Positions 1 through 9,140 of a stretch of 64,000 nucleotides of DNA are shown here, piece after piece; position 1 is the stretch's first letter, and each line of letters opens with the position of its first letter. A program made the position numbers and the translations under genes. This DNA comes from Asterias amurensis (lineage: Eukaryota; Echinodermata; Asteroidea; Forcipulatida; Asteriidae): the NCBI RefSeq assembly GCF_032118995.1, contig NC_092669.1, positions 9,795,501-9,859,500 on the forward strand, written 5' to 3'. The notes under the pieces were generated by a model. The model was not told the DNA's origin and made no database searches. It saw only the letters and a list, made by a program, of their open reading frames with translations.

Positions 1-67
1 GTGAGAAAGTTTTTGCCCCAATATCACCATGAGAGGGTTCTTTGTTCTGTGTCTTTTCAGAATTCAT
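1..67 (-). CDS. C2H2 zinc-finger protein, N-terminal fragment (runs off left edge)
   Basis: Reading leftwards from an ATG at 67-65, the frame gives MNSEKTQNKEPSHGDIGAKT and stays open to base 1. It closely matches the start of the neighbouring minus-strand zinc-finger gene (MKSEKTQNTEPFHCNIGAKP), so this is the 5' end of a tandem paralogue whose finger array lies outside the window. The ATG has A at -3 and follows the family context CCAAT. The segment covers the conserved degenerate N-terminal finger only; no intact C2H2 finger falls inside the window. Product is inferred to be a nuclear DNA-binding protein from family membership. Whether the remainder is intact cannot be seen. Confidence 0.72.
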   Translation of the reverse strand, partial: MNSEKTQNKEPSHGDIGAKTFS

Positions 68-366
68 ATTGGTAATAATAAAGAGACAATTTTAACAATC
101 ACTTGCAAGATTAAAAAATGTCTGCGAACGGCACAAAATATTGCTTCTTCTCCAGTGAGGACACAGTGATGTCGGTTTAAACTAATGGGAAGGCCTTACC
201 ATCACAACATGGTTTTTCTTGGTGTCAGAGCCTGTGTTTGATAACCAACATTGCACACAAATTCATCCAATGACTTCCAGTATGGGTAGCTTGATGTTTT
301 TCCAGCTCACCTTTTTCTAAACATCGGTTGCTCCACATACATGTCTTCTTTGGATGTACCTCATAC
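68..366 (-). other. Leader exon (5' UTR) of the left-edge zinc-finger gene
   Basis: On the minus strand an acceptor TTGATTATACAG is complemented at about 367-379. The exon then carries the family leader, matching the leaders at 25882, 32802 and 51954. It contains a 37-codon upstream ORF (338 to 225, starting MWSN and ending in TGA) with a degenerate finger-like peptide, followed by decayed finger sequence up to the main ATG at 67. The first exon and promoter of this gene were not recognised. Confidence 0.6.
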
Positions 367-692
367 CTGTATAATCAAGATCAAATTTAAAAGATACTTG
401 CAACTTTATTCTTCACTGAGAATGATAATTATATGTATATGTATACTTTTAGCAAGGCTCAATATTCACGATGAACCACTGAGGACTGAGGCCACTGATA
501 CCGCACACATGCAGGGGTCTTAATTTTTGTCTTGAGTTTTTGTTCAAATGTTGACTTTCATTCTGAACAATGGTAACTTATAAATTAAATGAACTTTACT
601 CAGGGCTTGAATTTCACAATAGACCACATGCCTGGGGTAGATTTCACAAAGAGTTAGATTTCACAAAGAGTTAGGACTAGTCTTTTCTTGAG

Positions 693-1683
693 TTAAAGGC
701 AGTGGACACTATTGGTAATTGTCAAAGACTAGCCTTCGCAGTTGGTGTATCTCAACATATGCATAAAATAACAAGCTTATGAAAATTTGAGCTCAATCGG
801 TCATCGAACTTGCAAGATAATAGTGAAAGAAAAAAAAAACACCTTTGTCACAAGAAGTTGTGTGCGTTTAGATGATTCATTTCGAGACCTCAAGTTCTAA
901 ATCTGAGGTCTCGAAATCAAATTCGTGGAAAATTACTTCTTTCTCAAAAACTATGGCACCTCAGAGGGAGCTGATTCTCACAATGTTTTATACCATCAAC
1001 CTCACCCCATTTCTGGTCACCAAGAAAGGTTTTATGCTAAAAATTGTTTTGAGTAATTACCAATAGTGTCCACTGTAGTGCTGGGCGAATAGTGAATTTT
1101 TGTTATTCGGATACCGCTGGCCAACTATCCGAAATTAACCGGATATTCGAATAGTTTTTTTTGCCGCTAGAGGGCGCTGTTCGTTTGTGAATGAGATCTT
1201 ATGGGCGGATTGATATTAGTTTTAGACAGTATCACTCGGTTCATTCATAAAAATGACCGGATCTAATTTAAAGATGGCGATTTGCTTTTTCTTTTGATCG
1301 TGATTGACTCTACGTGAAGGAAAACTTTTGTAATCTTTGAACAAATTACGTCAGAAATGTCATTGTTTTAACTCTTCACGGAGGTGAGCATAGTTAAATA
1401 CTTAATATATGCTGTTTTATGCTGTCTTAATAGAAGTTTCATAAGGATTCAGACAAAACATTCATATCAGTTGTCGCCCGACGTCCGCGGATATTCGGAT
1501 ATTAAAGAATATCCGGTTACTCGGTTGTAATTACAGAATTATCTGGTTTGTAAATAGGTATTCGCGCCCTATGCGGATATCCGGTTAAGAAAAAAAAGGC
1601 ATTCGCGGTTACGGATAGGAAAACCTATTCGCCATTAACCGGATATTCAAATAATTCGCCCAGGCCTAGTCCACTGCCTTTAA
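693..1683 (+). mobile_element. TTAA-flanked MITE, split by a hAT-type insertion
   Basis: TTAA at both edges (693-696 and 1680-1683) encloses AGGCAGTGGACACTATTGG and its inverted end CCAATAGTGTCCACTGCCT. An internal hairpin around CTCAAGTTCTAAATCTGAGG is typical of the family. Bases 1076-1668 belong to a later insertion. TTAA target use suggests a piggyBac-type mobiliser, which is an inference. Confidence 0.78.
1076..1668. mobile_element. hAT-type non-autonomous element, 593 bp, with 8-bp target duplication
   Basis: An exact 8-bp direct repeat GTCCACTG (1068-1075 and 1669-1676) flanks inverted ends TAGTGCTGGGCGAATAGT and TAGGCCTGGGCGAATTAT. The interior is palindromic and built from GGATATTCGG-type motifs. 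No transposase frame is present. An 8-bp duplication plus TAG..TGGGCGA ends fits the hAT superfamily. Confidence 0.82.
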
Positions 1684-1716
1684 GACGAGTTACTCGCCTA
1701 ATTTAGGACTACCCTA

Positions 1717-2283
1717 CTCCTAGAACTATGTATAATGTATTTCGGTTTTGTTCCGCTATCGTCTTCAACCTCATAGACGTACATCTCTCAGGACAACAAC
1801 GATACTGGTTCAATGAATTTTGGAATCACAAATCTTTTTTTTTTTTTATCTCGCCAAAATTAGGCTCGACAGGTATGTGTCCTTTGAACTCTCATTGTCC
1901 CGGGAAACAAAAAATCAACTCCGCAATCTCAAAAATGGGAAAAAATTACGCGCACGGTCAGGGACAACCGGCATTTGCAGTGTACTGGTAAAACGGAGTA
2001 GTTGGGGACTGAATAACAGTGAGAATTTATCATTTTTAACAATTTTTGGGATACATAGCAGAGTGGATTTTCTGTTTTCCCCGGGGACAATGAGAGTTCA
2101 AAGGACAAATAGAGCCTAATTTTGGCGAGATAAAAAAAAATTTAAAAAAAATTTGTGATTCAAAAATTCTTTGAACCAGTATTGTGTTTGTCGTGACAGA
2201 TGTATGTCTATGACTATATGAGTCATATGACTATGAGGTTACGGGGGACGATTGAGGAACAAAACCGAAATAGTTCTAGGACA
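1717..2283. mobile_element. Long palindromic element (CTAGAACTATTTCGG family)
   Basis: Left sequence 1717-1900 (CTAGAACTAT, then ATCTCGCCAAAATTAGGCTC) recurs inverted at 2100-2283, giving arms of roughly 190 bp around a core of about 200 bp. Related half copies lie at 9640-9745, 11140-11350 and 24868-24965. No coding frame of note. The two ORFs of 87 and 99 codons inside are not protein-like. Confidence 0.65.
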
Positions 2284-2404
2284 TGAAGGAGTAGAACTAC
2301 CCTTAAGTTTGTAATATCTCCTAGTTCTAAGTTAGGACTAGTTCTAAGTTCTTTGTGAAATTTACCCCTGAAGCCATTGATTTTAGCGTTCACTGGACAA
2401 CTCT

Positions 2405-2522
2405 GGACCTGGTGGTGGAATAGTTGCTGAATACTTAAACTGCTCTTCTGCAAATACGTCACCAACAAATGGCTCCCAGACAGGGTGGACACATTTGTGT
2501 CTGTCAAGTTTCTTGTGGGATT
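2405..2522 (-). pseudogene. Out-of-frame 3' remainder of the 2523-3950 zinc-finger gene
   Basis: Minus-strand sequence here still resembles the family's last finger (K-V-L-K-S..K-K-..D-.-H-K-C-V-H-P-V) and the tail EEQFKYS.TIP, but it is not in frame with the upstream array. Comparison with 27700-27858 shows a net one-base change around 2570-2580, within the linker that normally reads EEKTHEEKP. The host gene therefore ends early on an unrelated 20-residue tail. Translation here would also lack the second cysteine of the finger (C-D-I-F). Confidence 0.65.
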
Positions 2523-3950
2523 TCAAGACTTTTCCAAAAATATCACAAACAATTGGTTTTTCCTCGTTGTGAGTTTTTCCTTAATATGAGTTTTTTTATG
2601 TTTAGAGAGAGACCAATTATAAGTGAAGCATTGTCCACAAATGACACATTTGAATGGTTTCTCTCCAGTGTGGACTCTCTGGTGACAAACTAGACTGACT
2701 TTTAGAGAAAAATCTTTTCCACAAATGTCACAAATGAACGGTTTCTCTCCAGTGTGGATACTCTTGTGGCTACTTAGGCTTCTTCTTTCAACAAATGCTT
2801 TTCCACAAGTGTCACAAAGGAATGGTTTCTCTCCAGTGTGTACTCTGCGGTGGCGCTCTCGACTGCCTCTATGAGAAAACGCCTTTCCACAAATGTCACA
2901 AAAAAATGGTTTCTCTCCAGTGTGGACTCTCTGGTGATAGGTCAGATGATAATTTAGATGAAAGTCTTTTCCGCAAGTGTCACAAACAAATGGTTTCTCT
3001 CCAGAGTGAAAGAGTTTGTGTTTGTCAAATTTCTCTTTAGATTTAAAGACTTTTCCACAAACATCACAAATGAATGATTTCTCTCCAGTGTGGGCACTTT
3101 GGTGTCTACTTAGGCTTCTTCTTTCAGCAAATGCTTTTCCACAAGTGTCACAATTGAATGGTTTCTCTCCAGTGTGAACTTTTTGGTGACTCTTTAAACC
3201 AGTTTTCAGAGCAAATGCTTTTCCACAAATGTCACAAACAAATGTTTTCTCTCCAGTGTGCACACTCAGGTGACAATCTAGATTGCCTTTTCTTGAAAAA
3301 TCTTTTCCGCAAATGTCACAATTAAATGGTTTCTCTCCAGTGTGGATACGTTGATGGTCAGTCAGGTGGTGTTTTTGTCTGAAGGATTTTCCACATATTT
3401 CACAACAATACTGTTTCTCTCCAGTGTGGACATGCAGGTGCTTGGTCAGGCGGACTTTTTGCTCGAAGGATTTACCACAAATGTCACAAACAAACGATTT
3501 TTCTCCAGTGTGGATACGCTGATGGGTTGTCAGGCTAGGCTCACTCAAGAAACCTTTTTCACAAACCTTACAAACAAAAACAAGTTTCTCTCCAGTGTGG
3601 ATACGTTGATGGTCAGTCAGGTGAAGTTTGTGTCTAAAGCCTTCTCCACAAGAGTCACAAAAAAATGGTTTCTCTTCAGTGTGGACTTGCTGATGAGTGA
3701 TCAGGCTAGGCTCACTGACGAAACCTTTTCTACAAATGTCACAGAAAACCGGTTTCACCTCAGTGTGAGTTAGGTGATGGTCAGTAAGAGCCCCCTGATT
3801 AGTAAAACGCTCTCCACAAATGACACAAGTAAATGGTTTCTCTACAGTGTGGACTGGTTGATTGTTGGTCAGTTGGAGTTTTTGTGAGAAAGGTTTTGCC
3901 CCTATATTACAATGAAATGGTTCTGTGTTCTGTGTCTTTTCAGATTTCAT
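2523..3950 (-). CDS. C2H2 zinc-finger protein, 15 fingers (475 aa)
   Basis: One uninterrupted exon frame from ATG (3950-3948). Residues 1-40 carry the family N-terminal segment with a degenerate finger (FHCNIGAKPFSQKLQLTNNQ, one Cys and one His missing). Then come 15 canonical C-x2-C-x12-H-x3-H fingers joined by TGEKPF-type linkers to about residue 455. The last 20 residues (after KTHIKEK) are out of frame relative to paralogues, where a further finger and the tail FKYSPTIPHL follow, so the protein is C-terminally shortened by a net one-base shift near 2575. Expected role: nuclear, sequence-specific nucleic-acid binding, known for the fold; targets unknown. The start was chosen because paralogues share it and because a leader ORF stops in TGA overlapping this ATG. 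No effector domain is visible. Confidence 0.85.
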   Translation of the reverse strand: MKSEKTQNTEPFHCNIGAKPFSQKLQLTNNQPVHTVEKPFTCVICGERFTNQGALTDHHLTHTEVKPVFCDICRKGFVSEPSLITHQQVHTEEKPFFCDSCGEGFRHKLHLTDHQRIHTGEKLVFVCKVCEKGFLSEPSLTTHQRIHTGEKSFVCDICGKSFEQKVRLTKHLHVHTGEKQYCCEICGKSFRQKHHLTDHQRIHTGEKPFNCDICGKDFSRKGNLDCHLSVHTGEKTFVCDICGKAFALKTGLKSHQKVHTGEKPFNCDTCGKAFAERRSLSRHQSAHTGEKSFICDVCGKVFKSKEKFDKHKLFHSGEKPFVCDTCGKDFHLNYHLTYHQRVHTGEKPFFCDICGKAFSHRGSRERHRRVHTGEKPFLCDTCGKAFVERRSLSSHKSIHTGEKPFICDICGKDFSLKVSLVCHQRVHTGEKPFKCVICGQCFTYNWSLSKHKKTHIKEKLTTRKNQLFVIFLEKS

Positions 3951-4110
3951 ATTGGTAATAATAAAGAGACAATTTTAAAATCATTTTCATCATGGATAAG
4001 TAAATTCATCCAATGACTTCCAGTATGGGTAGCTTGATGTTTTTCCAGCTCACCTTTTTCTAATAACTTGCTCCACATACGTACATGTCTTCTTTGGAGG
4101 TACATCATAC
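3951..4110 (-). other. Leader exon of the 15-finger gene, with overlapping upstream ORF
   Basis: The minus-strand acceptor GATTATACAG ends at the complement of 4111. The exon contains a 43-codon upstream ORF (4078 to 3947, starting MWSK, with KGELEKHQATHTG) that stops in a TGA overlapping the main ATG as ATGA. Relative to other leaders, about 200-450 bp between the finger-like peptide and the ATG are missing, which brings the two frames together. Confidence 0.6.
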
Positions 4111-4236
4111 CTGTATAATCAAGATCAAGTTTCAAAGATAAACTTGCAACTTTGTTCTTAACTGAGAATGATACTTTATAAATTACATAAACTTGACAGT
4201 TTACGCAGGGCTCAAACTTCACAATAGACCACAGGC

Positions 4237-4381
4237 CTAGGGTAGAATTCACAAAGAGTAAGGACTAGTCTTAGGACGAATATCTCGTTATAACTTAGGA
4301 CTACCCTTAATTTTTTAATATAATCTAGGACTAGTCCTAAGTTAGGATTAGTTCTAAGTTCTTTGTTAAAATCAACCCCTG
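4237..4381. mobile_element. Palindromic MITE (GGGGT-GATTTCACAAAG family), un-nested copy
   Basis: The ends CTAGGGTAGAATTCACAAAG and CTTTGTTAAAATCAACCCCT are inverted, with GGACTAGTCC-type internal palindromes. Flanking sequence on both sides (AATAGACCACA and CCATTGATTTTAGC) matches the flanks of the nested copy at 632-2370, so it is the same ancestral insertion. Confidence 0.7.
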
Positions 4382-4454
4382 AGACCATTGATTTTAGCAT
4401 TGGCCGGACAACTCTGGCGGTCTTGTAAATCGTTCAAATGTTGACATTCAAAAC

Positions 4455-4517
4455 CATTTTCAATTCTGTTGAGTAAAACTTCTGCGGCATAAATTTTACT
4501 CAACAGAATTGAAAATG
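4455..4517. repeat. Perfect 24-bp hairpin
   Basis: Arms 4455-4478 and 4494-4517 are exact reverse complements (starting CATTTTCAATTCTG), separated by 15 bases. No gene or terminator context is evident; probably a small palindromic transposon end. Confidence 0.7.
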
Positions 4518-4619
4518 TATTGCCCTATCAAGCATACAAATGAGATTAATCTTCTTTTATAAATATGACTCGTTAACAAATAGAACAGTTTTAACAGTCT
4601 AACTGAAATGTTAGACTGT

Positions 4620-4928
4620 GTACAATGTTCAGTTTCACATTTCAATTCTACTAATTAGCCATGGACATCCATGTGTTGCCGAAATGGTAATTTCACAATT
4701 GACACAAAATTGTCACAAAACTTTTATTTAGAGAGTGTTTTTTTTACATTATCGTAATTCATCTAAAGACTTCACAGAAATTCAAAGCTTCAAGAAAGAC
4801 TTGGTAACACTTACATGTACATATACATGTATTGTACGTTGTATCACATCAGTGTAAAAAGTTCAAAGGTCACAGTTCAAAGGTCACAGTTCAAAGGTCA
4901 CAGTACGGCTTCTATCTATCCCATGTAT
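4620..4928 (-). other. Relic leader exon of the 13.4/42.6-kb gene type
   Basis: On the minus strand CTTCTTTATCTGCAG precedes ATACATGGG, followed by repeated TGACCTTTGAACT and, further on, AGTGTTACCAAGTCTTTCTT. The same order (TGCAG, ATGTACATGAG, TGACCTTTGAACT, AGTGTAGCCAAGTCTTTCTT) occurs in the leaders at 12906 and 42204. No finger array follows before the 15-finger gene, so this looks like the leader of a lost or fused short-type ZNF. Confidence 0.5.
4860..4900. promoter_or_regulatory. Three tandem DR1-like nuclear-receptor motifs
   Basis: AGTTCAAAGGTCA occurs at 4860-4872, 4874-4886 and 4888-4900, a 14-bp period. The motif is two half sites spaced by one base, the DR1 form bound by HNF4/RXR/COUP-type receptors in animals (known). 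Single copies lie at the equivalent spot in the leaders at 12932-12944 and 42235-42247. Function is inference only. Confidence 0.4.
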
Positions 4929-4993
4929 CTGCAGATAAAGAAGAAAAAAGAAAAAACAACATCATTAGTAAATGACAATAGTTTTTAAAATAG

Positions 4994-5577
4994 ATTAATT
5001 GCTACCTTGTAAACACGCATTCATAAATACCCTGACAGTTTCTCTACTCCTATTGGTGGAGAGCGCATCACGTTGGGGTGTTTAAATGGTTGATAATTAC
5101 CAGTGTTTATAACCGCCTGGCTTCTGCGTGTCGGCGCGCCAGATTATCACGCGGAACGCGCAATTCATAGCTATGTAACAGTGCGTAATTTATTTCTAAG
5201 CGTGCGCGCGTAATCTATTTCTAAGTGCGCGCGCATAATCTATTTTTAAGCGCACGCGCGCATACACACAACCCACGCGCGTCATACTCTTCACAATGTT
5301 TTTGAAAAAATATTTCTAACCTAAAATTGTCAACTGTCAAAGTTGTATTTTTTTAATGTTTTTTAACAAAAGGGCATTAATGAATGGAAATAAAAGAGTA
5401 GTGACTCGTTCTTAAACGTCCAGAAAAAGATTGCAGCGTCGTTGCTGTGTGATAAAGGCCCGCGGCTCAGCTCGGGCCTTTATCACACGGCAATTCGACC
5501 CTGCCGGCTTTAAACGGCCGTGTAAGAACTCGTTCCTACCCTTTTATTCCCTTATTAATTGCTACCTTGTAAACACG
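4994..5577. repeat. 536-bp segment bounded by exact 24-bp direct repeats
   Basis: ATTAATTGCTACCTTGTAAA followed by CACG is present at 4994-5017 and again at 5554-5577. Between them are a CG-rich 25-bp tandem repeat (about 5180-5262, units with TAATCTATTTCTAAG) and a palindromic element at about 5403-5540. That element's core hairpin GTGTGATAAAGGCCCG / CGGGCCTTTATCACAC spans 5446-5487. This is either an insertion with a long target duplication or an unequal-exchange product. Confidence 0.55.
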
Positions 5578-6041
5578 GATTATAGTCTATGCACAATCTT
5601 GCCATCCTCGGAGTCATTCTGTGTCAAAGTAACCAATGGGTTCACCTCGGCTTTCAGATTTAGCTGAAACACTTATTGTATTATTATGTACTATTCACAT
5701 TTTTGGCTATAATACTATGAAAATATTACGGGCATTGCATGAAATTGCCTGGAATATTTTGCGTTTTGTTTTACATTTTGAAATGCAATTAAAAATTTGA
5801 AATTAAGAAGACAATACAAAGTGTTAAATTAGTAATAGTATTAGTAGTTGAATTGCGTTAAGCGTAACCTACTTCTAGAAAGTATAATAAGGCTACCCCA
5901 TGAGCCTTCCTAGAAGTAAGCATAACCCTCCTATCAGGAGGAGGGTTACTTTATCGCAATTAGTAGACTACTATATTTTAAAACTTTGTATTGACATCTA
6001 TGTGGTGATTACTCCTAGGACCTAGTCCTAGTTACAGGAGA
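5578..6041. other. Intergenic, no gene seen; small hairpin at 5850-5962
   Basis: AT-rich sequence without a credible frame. The segment 5850-5962 has weakly inverted ends (TTGCGTTAAGCGTAAC and GGGTTACTTTATCGCAA) and an internal GAGGAGGGTTA. Related short hairpins are at 6655-6710 and 60128-60197. Confidence 0.4.
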
Positions 6042-6146
6042 CGATAGCGGACGGGAGATGATAGTGGACGAAACGACGATAGCGGACGGGAGACGATAGT
6101 GGACAAAACGACGATAGCGGACGGGAGACGATAGTGGACGAAACCG
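6042..6146. repeat. 35-bp tandem repeat, three copies
   Basis: The unit begins GACGATAGCGGACGGGAGA and ends GATAGTGGACGAAAC; three units follow head to tail with few differences. The motif is the inverted form of CGTCCGGCTATCGTCTCCCG in the CTAGAACTATTTCGG elements, so it is an expanded piece of that family. Confidence 0.75.
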
Positions 6147-6485
6147 AAACAGTTCTAGGAGTATGTGGTGATGACTTTCAAATTCATTCAATTTGCCAAT
6201 AGTTCAAATCTGGTCTCGAAACAAGTGTAATGTTGTTATCTAGTCTCATCCTCATCCCCTTTTTCTGTACAATAATATTTAATAAATAAGTAACAACAAC
6301 AACGACGTCTTTATATTTAATTTGATCTGCCCCCAAAAAAATAAATCCATTTTCTCAACAACCCCGCCCCCTCCATTTTTAGTTCAGATAAATCGAAAAG
6401 TTTGATATCCTTCTCCACGCGCACGAACGATAGCGAGTATGATCGGGTGGAAGATTTTGTCTTGGTTTTAACCTTCTTCCTCCAA

Positions 6486-6638
6486 AGACCTTTTCGCAAA
6501 TACTGGGGCGCACGCGTAAAGCTTGGAATTAGGTGCATTGTGGTCTAGTTGGTATCCAAATTTGATCCATATCTATCCCACAACAATGCACCTCATTCAA
6601 CAGTCTGCGCTTGCGTAATGGTATTTGCGAAAAGGTCT
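6486..6638. mobile_element. Palindromic MITE (AGACCTTTTCGCAAATAC ends)
   Basis: Exact inverted ends AGACCTTTTCGCAAATAC and GTATTTGCGAAAAGGTCT, with an inner inverted pair around AGGTGCATTGTGG. A diverged partial copy lies at about 22365-22530, where the same inner sequence recurs. No frame of interest. Confidence 0.7.
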
Positions 6639-6841
6639 ATGGTTTTACGGGCACCCCTAGTTGTGATAACGTCAGTCAAGCAGGAGGGTTACGTTATCGC
6701 AACTAGGACACCCCCGCCCTACGTACGATGCCGGCCATTAATACATCACCACAGTGTCCTACGTAGTACTACTGTACCAATCCACATGTGTACTACGACT
6801 AGTACGTGTACTAGTATAATACATGTACTATGACTTGTAGC

Positions 6842-7001
6842 ATAAGGTTTATCGCGATTCAGAAACGCAATGCATTGTGGGAAGGAATATGGGGCAGTTT
6901 CTATGCAGTTTCTACGACTCGCACGCAACGCCTATCACACCTTTTTGTGTGGGTTCAACAGCGCCCTCTCTTGATATTTTGCTATTCGCAATAAACCTTA
7001 T
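6842..7001. mobile_element. MITE with ATAAGGTTTATCGCGA ends
   Basis: Left ATAAGGTTTATCGCGATTC is the inverse of right ATTCGCAATAAACCTTAT. A reverse-oriented copy of the same interior (AACGCAATGCATTGTGGGAAGG and CGACTCGCACGCAACGCCTA regions) is at 24395-24552. Non-coding. Confidence 0.65.
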
Positions 7002-7029
7002 ATGGACATGATGGAGGTGCTGCATGCCT

Positions 7030-8495
7030 GACGTTTGTATGTCGTCGACGTCGTACTAGTGATCATTCGTTTTACACGTTCAAAGCACCGTAGCACGTCC
7101 AGATCTTGCCAATGCCCAATCACAAGCTGGATACTGAAGGCTCCACCCTACTCGGACCGTTGTCTTTGTTAAACGATATACATATTCATGTTATGTTCAA
7201 TATAGAGCATGCAGGAGAGCTGGAGGCATGTGTAAGCCCCAGGAAAATTCTCTTATTGTCTGCTCCTTGAAAAGCATGCAGGTAGCGGACAATCACTCAC
7301 AAGGTAGTGCTAGCAATCACTATATTGAGGAAAGATTTACTGAGCCAGCAGTGTGTGTAAAAAAAATGCAACAATAGCCTATACAGTATAATACCACTAT
7401 TTGTGAGCTCAATCCAACATGTGCAAGTCCCTTTGGTTGGGCAGTTGAGTCTAACAATGTAGGTGTACTCAACTTGTAAAGAAAAAGTCTGCTGTTCACA
7501 TTCAAATAAGTTTACGTTCGTCTGTAATGATATTCAGGACTGCTGTTTACATTCAAATGATTTAACGTTCATCTGTAATGATATTCAGGACTGCTGTTTA
7601 CATTCAAATAAGATAACGTTCATCTGTAATGATATTCAGGACTGCTGTTCACATTCAAGTAAGATTACGTTCGTCTGTAATGATATTCAGGACTGCTGTT
7701 TACATTCAACGTTATCTTATTTGAATGTGAACAGCAGTCCTGAATATCATTACAGACGAACGTAATCTTACTTGAATGTGAACAGCAGTCCTGAATATCA
7801 TTACAGATGAACGTTATCTTATTTGAATGTGAACAGCAGTCCTGAATATCATTACAGATGAACGTAATTTTATTTGAATGTGAACAGCAGTCCTGAATAT
7901 CATTACAGATGAACGTTATCTTATTTGAATGTGAACAGCAGTCCTGAATATCATTACAGATGAACGTTATCTTATTTGAATGTGAACAGTCGACCTGAAT
8001 ATCATCACAGACGAACGTAATCTTATTTGAATGTGAACAGCAGACTTTCTCTTTACAAGTTGAGCACACCTACATTGTTAGACTCCAACTGCACAACCAA
8101 AGGGACTTGCACATGTTGGATTGAGCTCACAAATAATGGTATTATACTGTATAGGCTATTGTTGCATTTTTTTTACACACACTGCTGGCTCAGTAAATTT
8201 TTCCTCTATAGTGAATGCTAGCACTACCTTCTGAGTGATTGTCCGCTACCTGCATGCTTTTCAAGGAGCAGACAATAAGAGAATTTCCCTGGGGCTTACA
8301 CATGCCTCCAGCTCTCCTGCTCTATTGAATAACATGAATATGTATAGCGTTTAACAAAGACAACGGTCCTAGTAGGGTGGAGCCTTCAGTATCGAGCTTG
8401 TGATTGGGCATTGGCAAGATCTGGACGTGCGACTGTGCTTTGAACGTGTAAAACGAATGATCACTACTACGAGAACGACGTACGGTACGAAGAGA
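7030..8495. mobile_element. Foldback element, arms of about 0.7 kb around a 51-bp tandem repeat
   Basis: Sequence 7030-7709 is mirrored by 7710-8495. GATCATTCGTTTTACACGTT at about 7061 reappears inverted near 8440-8462, and the whole arm can be followed through GTGTGTAAAAAAAATGCAAC to the centre at about 7709/7710. The inner parts of both arms are a 51-bp tandem repeat (ATTCAGGACTGCTGTT..ACGTTCATCTGTAATGAT), about four units on the left and six on the right. Because 51 is divisible by 3 the repeat stays open as 17-residue repeats in either direction; that is a by-product and not a gene. Long arms with inner tandem repeats are the hallmark of foldback transposons, described for sea urchins as TU elements (from memory). 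Confidence 0.72.
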
Positions 8496-8789
8496 GGACA
8501 CAAGAGACAACAGGGTGTGTTATGCATGCTCTGGAAAACAAGACTGAATGACGAGACTGCTCTACAACCATATACTTTTTTCACATTTTTTCGTCCAAGA
8601 ACGATCGGTTCAGTAATAATAAACTTACCTGCTTTCGGAAGCTACCGCTACCACTGTAGGCAACTACTATTCTCTGTTTACAAAATGATTTCACAAAACA
8701 GCCGTAGTAAACAAATTAACCAGTCTGGTCGCCCAATAATTAATTAGATGGTGGCATGCAATCACACAATGCTGTGAAGGGGACCCAAC

Positions 8790-9037
8790 AAATTGCGGCT
8801 GTCACGTCGAACGCAAAATATACGGACTGTTCCTCGACCCCTCAACTATATAGCGTTGTTGTGCAACTGCGTTGAAACCATGTGATCGATCGTGTGTACG
8901 GAGCTATTAACATTCACATTCGCGTAGTAGATTTGTTGACAAAATCGCTGTAAACATATTGTTTTCCCCATAAAATTTGAGGTTTCCTAGCAATTTTCCG
9001 TACGGCGCCCTACAAGTATTTGGTAGCTTTCACACAG
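8790..9037 (+). promoter_or_regulatory. Promoter-like block and possible exon 1 of the 13.4-kb gene
   Basis: GTCACGTCGAACGCAAAATA, then TATA-like CTATATAG (8846-8853), then GCAACTGCGTTGAA match in order the block at 24016-24096 upstream of another ZNF. A splice donor CACAG/GTAAGTTTTG follows at 9037/9038. The next good acceptor downstream of this leader type is at 12905, giving an intron of about 3.9 kb. Assignment to the gene at 13395 is inferred from order and strand only. Confidence 0.45.
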
Positions 9038-9140
9038 GTAAGTTTTGTTACTAAACTGATCGTCTATGGATGAGAAAAGACACACAAAAAAAAGTTTGTT
9101 TTTGTTTTCGGACGATGTAGGTGTAGACAATGGGATGGGG

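Larger units (their letters stand above)
632..2370. mobile_element. Palindromic MITE (GGGGT-GATTTCACAAAG family) split by nested insertions
   Basis: The ends CTGGGGTAGATTTCACAAAG and CTTTGTGAAATTTACCCCTG are inverted repeats of a family also seen at 4237, 20020, 53757 and about 54967. Here the element is opened by two further elements (693-1683 and about 1717-2283), so its halves lie far apart. A 17-bp piece of the left end is directly duplicated. The same element without the inserts sits at the corresponding position upstream of the paralogous gene (4237-4381), so it predates that gene duplication and the nested inserts came after. Confidence 0.75.

Noticed and set aside
7490-8040. CRISPR-like repeat array
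   Set aside because: Units are contiguous with no unique spacers, and the DNA is animal.
7463-8069. 17-residue repeat proteins on both strands (CCSHSNKITF)
   Set aside because: The 51-bp tandem repeat of a foldback element is a multiple of three and so stays open; both strands are equally open, which argues against coding.
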